Assembly (NCBI GenBank): GCA_902525735.1
Contig: CABZIF010000001.1
Span: 192,813-256,812, forward strand
Length of the DNA stretch: 64,000 nucleotides
Source: an uncultured SAR86 cluster bacterium
GTDB taxonomy: Bacteria; Pseudomonadota; Gammaproteobacteria; Magnimaribacterales; AG-339-G14
Direction: 5' to 3'
In this document: positions 50,070 to 60,981 of the stretch, one piece after another
Numbering within the stretch: position 1 is the first letter of the stretch
Layout of the letters: every line of letters begins with the position of its first letter
Position numbers and translations under genes: made by a program
The notes under the pieces: generated by a model
The model's database searches: none
Told to the model about the DNA's origin: nothing
The model's input: the letters and a program-made list of their open reading frames with translations, nothing else

Positions 50070-51367
50070 GAAACCTTAGAGATAGATTCTTCTGTTTCCA
50101 CTAAATGAAATTCTTTATTTTCCATAAATTCTTTTAAGAGTTTTATTCCCATCGTCACAGATAAGTAAATTTGATCAGCAGAGTTTTTCTCTTCTTTGAC
50201 ACAACCCAAAGCAAATAACCGCGATCTTAATTTACCAGCAGATGAATCAATTGAAATCCAGCCTTTAAAAATCCCCTCATTAAAATGATCATTTATTTTT
50301 TCTTTTAGATTTTCAATACCTAAATTCTTAGTTGCAGATACCCAAGACTCAAAATCGTTTACTTTTGGAATGATAAATTTTTCTAAATTAATTAGATCGC
50401 ATTTATTATTGACCATCAGTTGAGGGATAGAATCAGCATTTAAATCCTTTAATAGTTTATTTACTTGTGAAATCTTGAAAGCTGAATCGGGATCAGAAGC
50501 ATCAACGACATGTAAAAGGAGGTCCGCTGATCTTAATTCGTCTAATGTCCCTTTAAAAGATTCAATTAATTGAGTTGGTAAGTCCGATATAAAGCCAACC
50601 GTATCAGAAAATAAGATGGAATCTATCCCTGGTGTTGTATTCTTTCTAGTAGTTGCATCTAATGTTGCAAAGGGTTTGTCAGCTGCATAGAGATTTTGTC
50701 CTGTTAATTTATTAAACAATGAAGTTTTACCTGCATTAGTATAACCAATGAGAGATACCAGTTTATTTTTGCTTTTCTTTCTAGAGTAACGATTTACTGA
50801 TCTTTGACTATGAGATTTATCTAATTTTTTATTGATTGATTTAATTCTATTAGAAATTAATCGACGGTCTGTTTCTAACTGAGTTTCTCCTGGACCTCTT
50901 AAACCAATTCCTCCTTTTTGTCTTTCTAAATGACTCCATCCTCTGACAAGCCTAGTCGAAAGGTGTTTGAGTTGTGCTAACTCAACTTGAAGTTTTCCAA
51001 TATGGCTAGATGCTCTCCTGGCAAAGATATCTAAAATCAAACCAGTTCTATCTAGCACTCTTGCGCCTAAAAATTTCTCTAAGTTTCTTTCTTGAGAAGG
51101 AGATAGATCATGATTAAAAATAACTAGTTCAGCTTTTTTAGCTTGGATAATATTTTTTATTTCTTCTGCTTTTCCTTGTTTTAAATAAAATTTTGCCGAA
51201 GGCCTATCTTGTTTTCCTATAACTTCACCAAAAATTTCTGCACCTGAAGACAAGACAAGTTCTTTGAATTCTGAGAGAGAGTTCGTTTGGGAATTTTTAG
51301 TTTTTAGTTTGAAGAGTTCGATTTGAACCAGAATAGCGTTTTGCGTAAATTTTTCACGATCTTGCAT
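50066..51367 (-). CDS. hflX: GTPase HflX
   Basis: VIFNHDLSPSQERNLEKFLGARVLDRTGLILDIFARRA; RGPGETQLETDRR; LIGYTNAGKTSLFNKLT. Confidence 0.95.
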   Translation of the reverse strand: MQDREKFTQNAILVQIELFKLKTKNSQTNSLSEFKELVLSSGAEIFGEVIGKQDRPSAKFYLKQGKAEEIKNIIQAKKAELVIFNHDLSPSQERNLEKFLGARVLDRTGLILDIFARRASSHIGKLQVELAQLKHLSTRLVRGWSHLERQKGGIGLRGPGETQLETDRRLISNRIKSINKKLDKSHSQRSVNRYSRKKSKNKLVSLIGYTNAGKTSLFNKLTGQNLYAADKPFATLDATTRKNTTPGIDSILFSDTVGFISDLPTQLIESFKGTLDELRSADLLLHVVDASDPDSAFKISQVNKLLKDLNADSIPQLMVNNKCDLINLEKFIIPKVNDFESWVSATKNLGIENLKEKINDHFNEGIFKGWISIDSSAGKLRSRLFALGCVKEEKNSADQIYLSVTMGIKLLKEFMENKEFHLVETEESISKVS

Positions 51368-51389
51368 GCAAAGATTATAATGCAGAACA

Positions 51390-52454
51390 ATGAAAAAGGA
51401 TGAGTTTTCTAAAATAGAACTGCTTATTGGAAATTCTAGTAGAAAATTTTCAGGTGGAACATCTATTATGCTGCAACTTCTTGATTATCAAGAAAAACTT
51501 AAACCACTTGTTGTTGTAGGAAAGCATTATGTACCGAAGCATATTCGAAGCATCTCTTTTTTTAATTTTTTAAAAATCGCTAGTACTAAAACTACAAATG
51601 GAAAATCAAGAATTTTTTATGCCCGAAGAAATGATGAAATGATTCAAGCTTTAATTGCTAAATGGTTTTTTGGTGCGAAGTTAAAGATAATCTTTTCCTC
51701 ATCTGCACAAAGAAGTCATACTAAATTTACGAAATGGTTAATCCAGAAAATGGATGCACTTGTTAGTACTTCAAATAAAGCTGCTTCGTATTTAACATCC
51801 AGAGAAGTAGATCAGGTAATACCGCATGGTATAGATATGAACAGATTTAAAATACCTGAGGACAAAGATCTTGTTTGGAAATCCTTAGGTTATCCAGGAG
51901 ACTTTGGTATAGGTATTTTTGGTCGAATAAGACATTCAAAAGGAATCGACATTTTAGTAGATGCGGGCATAAAAGTTTTACCAAATTATCCTCAAGCCAC
52001 AATAATTATTTGCGGTGAATGCATGCCAAAAGATTATAGATACAAGCAAAAAATGATTGAAAAGATTAAGGCTGCCAAATTAGAAGAAAGAATTTTATTT
52101 ATAGGCAAAAAGTCATTTGATGAATTGCCAAAAATTTTTCAAGGCATGAAAGTTGTTGCTGCTTTAAGTCGAAATGAAGGTTATGGTTTAACTCCGCTTG
52201 AAGGAATGGCTTCTGGAGCAGCAGTAATTACCAGTGAAGAGGGCGCGTGGAAAGAAATTATCAGAAATAATATTGATGGGTTTTGTATTCCAACCGACAA
52301 TTTAGAACTTACAGAACTAAAACTAGAAGAATTAATATCAAATGATGACAAAACAAAAGAAATGGGACTTAATGCTAACCGAAATATAGCAGAAAATTAT
52401 TCTATTGAAGATGAAGCTGTAAAAATTATTGAATTTGTTGAAAGCATAAACTGA
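51390..52454 (+). CDS. Glycosyltransferase family 4-like protein
   Basis: FGIGIFGRIRHSKGIDILVDAG; ALSRNEGYGLTPLEGMASGAAVITSEEGAW. Confidence 0.87.
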   Translation: MKKDEFSKIELLIGNSSRKFSGGTSIMLQLLDYQEKLKPLVVVGKHYVPKHIRSISFFNFLKIASTKTTNGKSRIFYARRNDEMIQALIAKWFFGAKLKIIFSSSAQRSHTKFTKWLIQKMDALVSTSNKAASYLTSREVDQVIPHGIDMNRFKIPEDKDLVWKSLGYPGDFGIGIFGRIRHSKGIDILVDAGIKVLPNYPQATIIICGECMPKDYRYKQKMIEKIKAAKLEERILFIGKKSFDELPKIFQGMKVVAALSRNEGYGLTPLEGMASGAAVITSEEGAWKEIIRNNIDGFCIPTDNLELTELKLEELISNDDKTKEMGLNANRNIAENYSIEDEAVKIIEFVESIN

Positions 52455-52464
52455 TATCACCCCA

Positions 52465-52788
52465 ATGGAAAAAGGCAAAGTTTTGTTTAACGAAAAGTGC
52501 GGTATATGTAACTTTGAAATAAAACACTATAAAAAACGCTCTTCATTAAACTTTGAAGACTGCAGCGCAATGGAAGATAAATATCTAAAGGCATTGTATG
52601 TTCAATTTTCTGATGGAACCGAATTAAAAGGGGTAGATGCTTTTATTTATGTCTGGTCCAATACAAAAGGCTATAACTGGTTAGCAAAAATAACTAAGCT
52701 ACCTATAATCTATCAAATAGCAAAATTTTGTTATAAACCAATTTCATTTATTATATTTTGGCGTTTCAAAATATTTGGCAAAGTTTAG
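52465..52788 (+). CDS. DUF393 (DCC family) thiol-disulfide oxidoreductase-like protein
   Basis: VLFNEKCGICNFEI and WSNTKGYNWLAKITKLPII. Confidence 0.8.
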   Translation: MEKGKVLFNEKCGICNFEIKHYKKRSSLNFEDCSAMEDKYLKALYVQFSDGTELKGVDAFIYVWSNTKGYNWLAKITKLPIIYQIAKFCYKPISFIIFWRFKIFGKV

Positions 52789-52824
52789 CTTCTCAAAGTT
52801 TTCAATTAGAATATACATTCAATT

Positions 52825-52902
52825 TAGACGTGTAGCTCAGTTGGTTAGAGTATCTCGGTGACATCGAGAGGGTCGGTGGTTCGAATCCACTCACGTCTAC
52901 CA
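52825..52902 (+). tRNA. tRNA-Val (anticodon GAC)
   Basis: Acceptor TAGACGT/ACGTCTA-CCA; anticodon arm TCTCG-GTGACAT-CGAGA; T-arm GGTGGTTCGAATCCACT. Confidence 0.92.
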
Positions 52903-52923
52903 TTTTTTATAAGGGAGATTTTC

Positions 52924-53178
52924 ATGTTTGAGTTAAGCATATTTAATACAGCGCAAATATTTGACCAAATATTTGCTTTTGCTTGTATATATTTACTTAC
53001 AAGTTTAAGTGCAAAAATTCGTTTCTACGGATTTGTAATAGGTTCATTAGGATTTATTCCCGGCTCTTATCTTTTAACCGTTACTGAGCTATGGTGGTTA
53101 TTAGCTGCAACTCCGATATGGATTTATATTAATTATCGTGGATTAGTTAATAACTGGAGAGAATTCAGGTCGACTTAA
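52924..53178 (+). CDS. Small membrane protein of unknown function
   Basis: MFELSIFNTAQIFDQIFAFACIYLLTSLSAKIRFYGFVIGSLGF...; the track ORF (52858) starts inside the tRNA, so ATG 52924 is preferred. Confidence 0.6.
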   Translation: MFELSIFNTAQIFDQIFAFACIYLLTSLSAKIRFYGFVIGSLGFIPGSYLLTVTELWWLLAATPIWIYINYRGLVNNWREFRST

Positions 53179-53221
53179 AACTTAATTTCCTTATAACCTT
53201 CATCTCATTTATTATTTTAAT

Positions 53222-53737
53222 ATGAATAAACTATTGGAAGGATTTCTGCGCTCAGACCATGCAGGAGAGGTCGGCGCTGTTTATATTTATAAAGGCATTC
53301 TTACTGTTGCTAAAGATCCAGAACTAGTTGAGTTTTCAACTCGTCACTTAGCTACTGAAAAAGAGCATCTTCGAAAAATAGAGGAAGTATTGCCAGTTGA
53401 TAAACGTAGCAAGTTAGTAGGTTTGTGGAAAGTAGCCGGTTATTTGCTTGGATTTTTACCTGCTTTGATCAGTTCAAAAATAGTTTTTGCTACTATTGAA
53501 GCTGTTGAAGCTTTCGTTGAAGAACACTATGAAGATCAACTGAAGTATTTACGAGCTCAAGCTAATCCTGATAATACTCTAATTGATCTTTTGCAATCCT
53601 GCCAAGATGATGAAATAGAACACAAACTTGAATCAGGTCATAAAAAGCAACTTACCCCCGGTTTCTTTCTGAAAATTTGGATTAAAATTGTTGGAGGCGG
53701 TTCAGCTTTTGCCGTTAAAGTCGCAAAAGTTATTTAA
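53222..53737 (+). CDS. coq7: Coq7/UbiF-type demethoxyubiquinone hydroxylase
   Basis: [49 protein letters not shown] di-iron motifs; 171 aa. Confidence 0.92.
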   Translation: MNKLLEGFLRSDHAGEVGAVYIYKGILTVAKDPELVEFSTRHLATEKEHLRKIEEVLPVDKRSKLVGLWKVAGYLLGFLPALISSKIVFATIEAVEAFVEEHYEDQLKYLRAQANPDNTLIDLLQSCQDDEIEHKLESGHKKQLTPGFFLKIWIKIVGGGSAFAVKVAKVI

Positions 53738-53742
53738 AGCTT

Positions 53743-53940
53743 ATGAGTTTTCATGAGCTTGTCGAAAAAGATATTACTTGCCCATTTTGTTGGGAGTTAA
53801 TTCCAATTTTAGTTGATCCAAGTGAATCACAAACTTATACCGAAGATTGTTCAGTTTGCTGTCATCCAATTCTTATTAAGACAGAAATATTTGGCGAAGA
53901 TATTTCTATTTTAGCGACCCAAGAAGACGAAGGATTTTAA
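53743..53940 (+). CDS. CPXCG motif-containing cysteine-rich protein
   Basis: [31 protein letters not shown]. Confidence 0.85.
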   Translation: MSFHELVEKDITCPFCWELIPILVDPSESQTYTEDCSVCCHPILIKTEIFGEDISILATQEDEGF

Positions 53941-53975
53941 TTATCTTTTAGTTGCAATCTAAAACATTTTAAATA

Positions 53976-53995
53976 TACTGTATATATATACAGTA
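53976..53995 (+). promoter_or_regulatory. SOS (LexA) box upstream of umuDC
   Basis: TACTGTATATATATACAGTA, an exact match to the gammaproteobacterial/E. coli SOS consensus and perfectly palindromic; 12 bp before the umuD ATG. Confidence 0.93.
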
Positions 53996-54007
53996 AAAAT
54001 AGTTTAG

Positions 54008-54436
54008 ATGAATGTTAAAAATTTAGGCCATCTTGCCGACTCAAATAAAAGCTCAACTAAAATTCCAATCTTTACAGAGCAAGTAAAAGTTGGTTGGCCA
54101 AGTCCAGCAGATGATTACGTAGAACGACCAATAGATTTAAATGAATACTTAGTTAGTAATGCAGCAGCTACTTATTTAGTTAGAGCTAGTGGCGATTCGA
54201 TGATTAATGCCGGTATAAATGATGGAGCTATATTAGTAGTAGACAGAAGCGTAGAACCCCAGCATGGCAAGATAGTCATTGCCTCGGTTAACGGTTCTTA
54301 CGCTTGTAAAAGATTACAATTATTTCCAGAGCCATTTTTATTATCTGAAAATATAAAGTATCCACCTATAAAAATAGAAAAAGACGAAGACCTTGAAGTT
54401 ATGGGAGTTGTCTTAGCTGCAATAAACCAATTTTAG
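54008..54436 (+). CDS. umuD: Translesion polymerase subunit UmuD (S24 self-cleaving protease)
   Basis: [39 protein letters not shown] (catalytic Ser), YACKRLQL (catalytic Lys). Confidence 0.95.
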   Translation: MNVKNLGHLADSNKSSTKIPIFTEQVKVGWPSPADDYVERPIDLNEYLVSNAAATYLVRASGDSMINAGINDGAILVVDRSVEPQHGKIVIASVNGSYACKRLQLFPEPFLLSENIKYPPIKIEKDEDLEVMGVVLAAINQF

Positions 54437-54444
54437 CTCAATAC

Positions 54445-55707
54445 ATGTTTGCTTTAGTTGACTGCAATAGTTTTTATGCCTCCTGCGAACGCGTTTTTAG
54501 ACCTGATTTAAAAAATAAACCCGTTGTTGTGTTATCTAATAATGACGGCTGCGTAGTTGCCTTATCGAAAGAAGCCAAGAATTTAGGTATTAAAATGTGC
54601 GATCCTTGGTTCAAAATCGAAAAGGAATATAAGCAAAAGGGAGGAATTGCTTTTTCCTCAAATTACGAACTGTATGCAGATATTTCATCTAGGATTATGG
54701 ATATTCTTGAACAACTATCTCCGCGTGTTGAAATTTATAGTATCGATGAAGCTTTTTTAGATCTATCTGGAGTTAGCAATTGTTTAGATTTAGATATTTT
54801 TGGCAGAGATTGTTTAGAGACTATAAAAAAATGGACAGGCATGCCAGTTAGAGTAGGAATCGGTCCCACAAAAACTTTAGCCAAAGTCGCTAGTTTTGGA
54901 GCAAAAAAATATCCTAAAACTAATGGTGTCGTAGATTTGTCTTCAAAAGATAGACAAACTAAATTGATGAAATTAATGCCGGTAGAAGAAGTTTGGGGTG
55001 TTGGCAGAAAAATACATCGACATTTAAATGGTATAGGGATTAAGAATGCCTATGAATTATCGCAATTAGATCTTAATTTTATTAGGAGTAAATTTAATAT
55101 AGTCTTAGCTAAAACAGTTAGAGAATTAAGAGGGGAAGTTTGTATTGATTTAGAAGAAGAAGCGCCTACAAAAAAGCAGATTGTCGTGAGCAGAACTTTC
55201 AATAGCCGTGTAACAAACTTAAAAATGTTACATGAAGCTGTTAGCGATTATGCAGCTCGAGCAGCTGTAAAATTGAGAAGAGAAAAGCAGACTTGTAAAG
55301 TTTTATCTGTGTTTATTAGAACTAATCCATTTCGAAAACAGGATATACAACACAGAGAAATTGTTTCAGTGCCTTTTATTCTACCAACCAACGATTCAAG
55401 AGATTTAATTAAAGCTGCAAAGCAGGGCATGGATAGAGTTTATAGAGAAGATTTTCAATATAACAAAGCAGGGATAATGCTAAGTGATTTTTATGATGAA
55501 GGAGTTTCTCAGTTAGACTTATTCAACACTCAAGAACGAAAAGAGCTTGATAAAAAATTAATGCAAACCATTGATAAAATAAATCGCACTAGTTTAGGGC
55601 CAATAACTTTCTTAGCTCAAGGAATAAAAAAAGAATGGTCTATGAAGCGAGAAATGCAATCTCCTAGATATACAACAAGTTGGAATGATTTGCCTAAGGT
55701 TAGCTAA
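54445..55707 (+). CDS. umuC: DNA polymerase V catalytic subunit UmuC
   Basis: [52 protein letters not shown]. Confidence 0.96.
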   Translation: MFALVDCNSFYASCERVFRPDLKNKPVVVLSNNDGCVVALSKEAKNLGIKMCDPWFKIEKEYKQKGGIAFSSNYELYADISSRIMDILEQLSPRVEIYSIDEAFLDLSGVSNCLDLDIFGRDCLETIKKWTGMPVRVGIGPTKTLAKVASFGAKKYPKTNGVVDLSSKDRQTKLMKLMPVEEVWGVGRKIHRHLNGIGIKNAYELSQLDLNFIRSKFNIVLAKTVRELRGEVCIDLEEEAPTKKQIVVSRTFNSRVTNLKMLHEAVSDYAARAAVKLRREKQTCKVLSVFIRTNPFRKQDIQHREIVSVPFILPTNDSRDLIKAAKQGMDRVYREDFQYNKAGIMLSDFYDEGVSQLDLFNTQERKELDKKLMQTIDKINRTSLGPITFLAQGIKKEWSMKREMQSPRYTTSWNDLPKVS

Positions 55708-56732
55708 GACTTATTAGAGAACCAGTCAACAGGAGAAGCAGAATCTTCGATTTTATCGGCTACTCCTAAAATCAGACAAAATAGAGCCATCCTAATTAAA
55801 AGCCCATTATCAGTTTGTCGATAAATAGCTAAATTAGGATTTTGATTTAAGTCGTCATCTAATTCATTAGCATCTTTTCTAGAATCTCTAGGTAAAGGAT
55901 GCATGATAACAGTATTGGGTTCACAATTTTTTGTATAAATTTCTTGATTAAGAGACATAAGGCCTTTGTATTTATTTGCTTCAGAAACATTATTAAAACG
56001 TTCTTCCTGTATACGAGTCATATAAATAATGTCTACATCTGCAATTCCTTCCTTGATGTCTTGTGTTTCGAGAATAGAAATATTTTTTTTCGTAAACTCA
56101 CTAATTAGAAAATCAGGAAGTTTGAGTTTTTCAGGCGAAACAAGTTTTATAGAAATATTCGTGTAAAGCATAAGAATTTTACACAATGAATGGGCAGCTC
56201 TTCCAAATTTTAAGTCTCCAATAAGAGCAATACGGGCTGTATCTATTTCTTTATTATGAGACTCTAACTCTTTTTTTATTGTGAATAGATCCAAAAGAGC
56301 TTGACTAGGATGTTCGTTATCACCATCTCCGCCATTTATAACCGGGACTCTAGATGCTTCAGCAAATTCCGCAACCGAGCCAGCCAGCGGATGTCGCATA
56401 ACAATTACATCACTATAACCGCTCAAGACTCTCGAAGTGTCATACAAAGATTCTCCCTTTGCTAAAGAAGTTGCTTCTATCTCTGTTGTTTCTCTAACTT
56501 CTCCACCCAGCATATTAAATGCACTTCCAAAACTTATTCTGGTTCTGGTGCTAGGCTCAAAAAACATATTGCTTAAAATAGCTCCTTGAAGAACTTTTGT
56601 TATTTTTTGACGAGATGCAAAAGGAAAAAGAGAATCAGCAGTTTTAAATATTAAATCTATATCCTTCCTATTAAACTGATCTATGGAGAGGATATTACTG
56701 CCTAGAAACTCCATTGGCGTGAATTCTATCAC
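55704..56732 (-). CDS. pyrB: Aspartate carbamoyltransferase catalytic subunit
   Basis: [50 protein letters not shown]. Confidence 0.93.
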   Translation of the reverse strand: MIEFTPMEFLGSNILSIDQFNRKDIDLIFKTADSLFPFASRQKITKVLQGAILSNMFFEPSTRTRISFGSAFNMLGGEVRETTEIEATSLAKGESLYDTSRVLSGYSDVIVMRHPLAGSVAEFAEASRVPVINGGDGDNEHPSQALLDLFTIKKELESHNKEIDTARIALIGDLKFGRAAHSLCKILMLYTNISIKLVSPEKLKLPDFLISEFTKKNISILETQDIKEGIADVDIIYMTRIQEERFNNVSEANKYKGLMSLNQEIYTKNCEPNTVIMHPLPRDSRKDANELDDDLNQNPNLAIYRQTDNGLLIRMALFCLILGVADKIEDSASPVDWFSNKS

Positions 56733-56811
56733 TATACTTCAAAACAAAGATATAAATATTAATAAGATTTAAGTATTTAAAAAAAAACTATTTTTCTTGT
56801 ATTATAAAAAT

Positions 56812-57327
56812 ATGTCGAAGGATTGTTTAATTTTGAATGGAGACGGAAGGCCGCTAAGTTACTTCCCACTGTCCTCTGTAGATTGGAAAACTGCAGTGAA
56901 ATTAGTCATTACAAGAAATGTAATAATTATAAAAGAGCATGAAGATTGGACTGTAAGATCGCCTTCGACTTCGTTTAAAGTACCAAGCATTGTAATGCTT
57001 AGAAAATTTCATAAGTTTTCAAAGAAGGTTAAATTTTCTAGATCGAATGTTTTTTTAAGAGACATGTTTACATGTCAATACTGCAATGACGTATTTGAGA
57101 AGAAGGAATTAACAATTGATCATGTTATTCCTAAAAGCAAGGGCGGTGTAACATCTTGGGAAAATGTTACAACCTCATGTAAAAGTTGTAATTTAAAAAA
57201 AGCAGATAGTATTCCAAAAAATTTCCCCAGAGTAGGAAAGCCTTCTCATAGACAATTAATCAGAGGTCAAGAAAAAGCAAGCGGCCAAAAAATTTCCCCT
57301 GATTGGCAAGAATATATTGTTGCTTAG
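56812..57327 (+). CDS. HNH endonuclease family protein
   Basis: CQYCNDVFEKKELTIDHVIPKSKGGVTSWENVTTSCKSCNLKKAD; ATG 56812 preferred (MSKDCLILNGDGRPLSYFP). Confidence 0.88.
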   Translation: MSKDCLILNGDGRPLSYFPLSSVDWKTAVKLVITRNVIIIKEHEDWTVRSPSTSFKVPSIVMLRKFHKFSKKVKFSRSNVFLRDMFTCQYCNDVFEKKELTIDHVIPKSKGGVTSWENVTTSCKSCNLKKADSIPKNFPRVGKPSHRQLIRGQEKASGQKISPDWQEYIVA

Positions 57328-59339
57328 TAATCTTTTTTTAAATATTCAATTACCATTTTTTCAGTTAAGACTTCAGGCAATATGATTGGGTTTTTATTTT
57401 TTGAAGGATAAAAAACATACAGAGGAATTCCGCTTCTGCCATATGATTCTAGTAAATTAAAAATTTCGTCATTTCTATTCGTCCAATCAGCTTTTATGTA
57501 AGAAATCTTTTTTGTATTAATTAAGCTATTGAAAGCCTCTCCATTAAGTGCAACTTTTTCATTGACTTTACAGGTGATACACCAATCAGCTGTGAAATTT
57601 AGAAATACTGGTCCTTCGCTTATCTTTTTATTTAATGCAGAGACCGAAAAAATCTCTTGTTTATTTGTTAATTCAATATCTTTCATAGGAAGTAAATATA
57701 AGATACCTATTAAAGATAGAAAAATTAATGGAATATTAATTTTGCTGTTTGAAGAAATTAAATTATTAAAGTTATTTAAACCAATTATTATCAATATGAT
57801 GCTAATCCCCAATACAACTTTTATTAAATCCATTTCAGAAACCTGATTACTCAATACCCACAATAACCAGAGTGCAGTTAGACTCATTGGAATGGCCATA
57901 AATTTTTTAAAACTTTCCATCCATTGCCCCGGTTTTGGTAAAAATTGTAGTAAATTTGGCTGAAAGCTAAGTATTAAGTAAGGGAAACAAAATCCTAATC
58001 CTAGAGATAAAAAAATCAAAAATGAATAGATGCTAGGTTGAATAAGAGCAAAACCAATTGCAGATCCCATAAATGGTGCTGTGCAGGGCGTTGCCACTAA
58101 CACTGCAAGAAACCCAGTGCCAAAAGAACTACTGTAACCATTTGAAGCGGTCATTAAATTACCTAAGCGAGTAAAAGCAGAGCCAAAAGCAGTAGAGGAA
58201 ATAAATAAGCCGCTCATAAACACAAATAAATATATTAATGAGGTAACAAAAATAGGGGACTGTAATTGAAATCCCCAACCGATTTGTTCACCGCTGTTCC
58301 TTATCAAAAGTATAATTAACCCAATAGCAAGAAAAGTAATTAGTGTTCCAGCAGAAAAGACTAATCCATGTTTTTTCACTTCCAAAGGATTTTCAGAAAT
58401 TTCAAGAAAATTTAAAATTTTCAAAGAAATGACAGGAAAGACACAGGGCATTAAATTTAAGATTAAACCTCCTAAAAAAGCAAAAATGATTGCTAAAAAA
58501 GGAGATAAATTACTAAAAGATGATTTTTTCGGTAATTTAGTTTCAAATTGATAAGAAGTTTTAGACGATGTCCCCAGGAACTGAAGTAATCCCGAAACAT
58601 TTACAAAAGTATCACTAGAGTCAGATTTAATTGAGGATATTGATACGCTATTATCGTTTCTTTCGATTATTTGGTCTTTTGAATAATCAATTAATCCATA
58701 TTCATCTGGAAAAAAAATAATTGCATCGCTTACATGTTTTAAGGGAAGCTCAAAAGAAAGAACCAAGCTATCGTTTATATAAGTCGCACTAATGTCTTTT
58801 TTAAAAATTTTTGGAACATCTCTGTCAAAAGACGCATTCATTTCTAATTTATTTAAATTAGAAATAGGATTTTTCGTAATATTAGTTTTAATAAAGGTTT
58901 CTTGTGGCAAACAAACGTCAGCACATGCTAACCACTTGGTAGATAAGGAAATTTCTGAATTATCATTTATTCTTTCAGAAGAACTTAATTTAAAAAATAT
59001 AGTTACTTCATCGTTATATCCAAAGGTCATTAAAGGCGGATAAGGAATTTTTTCTGGTTGTGGCCAAAAAGGACCCTCAATTTTAAAACCATCAGGCAAG
59101 GTCCATTCAAATGAAGCCTTCTCACCGGAGTCACCCGGATTTTTCCAATAAGTATGCCAACCTGAATCTAATTTAAATTTTACTCCAAGCAGATATTCTT
59201 GATTCGATTCTGAAGATTCAACATCATAAAAAATTTCAGCACTCGAATTTGATGCATAACCAATGCTACCTGCATTGGACAATGAAGAATATAATAATAA
59301 AAAGAATTTTAAAAAAATAAAACTTTTACGAATTGCCAT
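57324..59339 (-). CDS. DsbD/ScsB-like protein-disulfide reductase
   Basis: N-terminal domain with CADVCLP, multi-TM core (NLMPCVFPVISLK; ATPCTAPFMG), C-terminal thioredoxin TADWCITCKVNE. Confidence 0.9.
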   Translation of the reverse strand: MAIRKSFIFLKFFLLLYSSLSNAGSIGYASNSSAEIFYDVESSESNQEYLLGVKFKLDSGWHTYWKNPGDSGEKASFEWTLPDGFKIEGPFWPQPEKIPYPPLMTFGYNDEVTIFFKLSSSERINDNSEISLSTKWLACADVCLPQETFIKTNITKNPISNLNKLEMNASFDRDVPKIFKKDISATYINDSLVLSFELPLKHVSDAIIFFPDEYGLIDYSKDQIIERNDNSVSISSIKSDSSDTFVNVSGLLQFLGTSSKTSYQFETKLPKKSSFSNLSPFLAIIFAFLGGLILNLMPCVFPVISLKILNFLEISENPLEVKKHGLVFSAGTLITFLAIGLIILLIRNSGEQIGWGFQLQSPIFVTSLIYLFVFMSGLFISSTAFGSAFTRLGNLMTASNGYSSSFGTGFLAVLVATPCTAPFMGSAIGFALIQPSIYSFLIFLSLGLGFCFPYLILSFQPNLLQFLPKPGQWMESFKKFMAIPMSLTALWLLWVLSNQVSEMDLIKVVLGISIILIIIGLNNFNNLISSNSKINIPLIFLSLIGILYLLPMKDIELTNKQEIFSVSALNKKISEGPVFLNFTADWCITCKVNEKVALNGEAFNSLINTKKISYIKADWTNRNDEIFNLLESYGRSGIPLYVFYPSKNKNPIILPEVLTEKMVIEYLKKDY

Positions 59340-59883
59340 ACTGAGAACTTACTGTAGTCAAATCAAATCCCGCTAATTTTGAAGTTTTATTGATTTTTTC
59401 GATAGCCGGCGTATTAAATATAATATCTTTATCAGCAGGAGTTATTAACCACGATCCTTTGAGAATCTCTCTTTCTAATTGACCTTTGCTCCAGCCAGTA
59501 TAGCCAAAAGAGACTAAAAATTCTTTAGGTCCATTATCATCTAAAATACTTTTAATTAGATTGATATCAGTAGAAATTGAAAGTTTATCGTTTATAGAGA
59601 TTAATTCTTCAAACCGACTATCTTTAGAATGGATTATATAAACAGTCATTGGCTCAACTGGACCACCGATAACTATTTTTTCTTTATTTAACTTTGCCTC
59701 AATCTCTTCGCTTGCGGATGAAAAAAAATCCTTAAGTCTTATTTCAACTGTTCTATTTATAATAATACCAAATGATCCTTCTTCATTATTTTCACAAAGG
59801 TAAATTAAAGTTTTCGAAAAATAATCTTTATCGTTTTCAGAGTTACAAAAATAAAGAAACTTATCTTTTAAATTATTATTCAT
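59326..59883 (-). CDS. YqgE/AlgH family protein (UPF0301)
   Basis: GSFGIIINRTVEIRLKDFF; VIGGPVEPMTVYIIHS; FLVSFGYTGWSKGQLEREILKGSWLITPAD. Confidence 0.9.
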   Translation of the reverse strand: MNNNLKDKFLYFCNSENDKDYFSKTLIYLCENNEEGSFGIIINRTVEIRLKDFFSSASEEIEAKLNKEKIVIGGPVEPMTVYIIHSKDSRFEELISINDKLSISTDINLIKSILDDNGPKEFLVSFGYTGWSKGQLEREILKGSWLITPADKDIIFNTPAIEKINKTSKLAGFDLTTVSSQYGNS

Positions 59884-59933
59884 TATGCTTATTTATATTA
59901 AACTAAAGAATTCTTGTAGAATCCTCCATAGAA

Positions 59934-60977
59934 ATGAATGATACATCAACAAATACTGTTTCAGATGAGTTATTTGAGCAACATAAAACTCGCTTAAGCG
60001 ATCCTCAATCGTTATCTCCAAGAGATGTCGATTTACTTAAAGACTCTATAAAGAAACTGTTAGTTCAAAATAATGCAACCTTAATTGCCCATTACTATGT
60101 AGATAGTCACATTCAAGCTTTGGCAGAAGAAGTAGGGGGTTGCGTATCAGATTCTCTTGAAATGGCTAAGTTTGGAAAAAAATCTGATGCCGAATTATTA
60201 GTAGTTGCTGGTGTTAAATTTATGGGGGAAACAGCAAAAATTCTAAGTCCTGAAAAAAAGGTCATCATGCCAACATTAGAGGCTACTTGTTCGTTAGATA
60301 TTGGCTGTCCAGCAGAAGAATTTAAAAACTTCTGCTCCCAATATCCCGATCGTGAAATAGTTGTTTATGCGAATACATCTGCAAAAGTAAAAGCATTAGC
60401 AGATTGGGTTGTTACATCAAGCATTGCTGTAGATGTAATAGACCATCTAGATAGTTTAGGTAAAAAAATTATTTGGGGACCAGATAAACACTTGGGGAGT
60501 TATATTCAAACAAAAACAAATGCAGACATGGTTTTGTGGAATGGCTCTTGCATCGTTCACGATGAATTTAAATTCGATGGTTTAAAGCAAATGAAAGTAA
60601 TTCATCCTGATGCTGAGGTTTTAGTTCATCCAGAATCACCAAAGGAAGTAGTTAGCATTGCTGATATGGTTGGCTCAACTAGTCAGATTTTAAAAGCAGC
60701 AAAAGATTCATCAGCAAAAAAATTTATCGTAGCTACCGATAAAGGAATTTTTTACCAATTAATTAAAAATAATCCTGATAAAGAATTTTATGAAGCTCCT
60801 ACGGCTGGCGAAGGAGCAACATGTAGAAGTTGTTCACAATGCCCATGGATGGGACTAAATTCGTTAATTAATTTACAAGAGGTCCTTCAGAATTTAGATA
60901 ATGAAATAATAGTAGATTCTGGCGTTTCTAATTTAGCAAATAGATCATTATCGAAAATGATTAATTTTACTAACTAA
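59934..60977 (+). CDS. nadA: Quinolinate synthase
   Basis: [58 protein letters not shown] cluster ligands. Confidence 0.97.
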   Translation: MNDTSTNTVSDELFEQHKTRLSDPQSLSPRDVDLLKDSIKKLLVQNNATLIAHYYVDSHIQALAEEVGGCVSDSLEMAKFGKKSDAELLVVAGVKFMGETAKILSPEKKVIMPTLEATCSLDIGCPAEEFKNFCSQYPDREIVVYANTSAKVKALADWVVTSSIAVDVIDHLDSLGKKIIWGPDKHLGSYIQTKTNADMVLWNGSCIVHDEFKFDGLKQMKVIHPDAEVLVHPESPKEVVSIADMVGSTSQILKAAKDSSAKKFIVATDKGIFYQLIKNNPDKEFYEAPTAGEGATCRSCSQCPWMGLNSLINLQEVLQNLDNEIIVDSGVSNLANRSLSKMINFTN

Positions 60978-60981
60978 AATA

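Noticed and set aside
52858-53178. ORF starting inside tRNA-Val (MTSRGSVVRIHSRLPFF...)
   Set aside because: The first 22 residues are read-through of the tRNA; the plausible start is ATG 52924.
53976-53995. TATATATATA tract looked like a simple AT repeat
   Set aside because: It is the core of an exact SOS box with CTGT/ACAG arms directly upstream of umuD, so a regulatory explanation is better.
56812-57327. HNH endonuclease considered as a homing or defence nuclease
   Set aside because: It belongs to a widespread single-gene HNH type found in housekeeping contexts, with no intron, intein or restriction-modification partner nearby.
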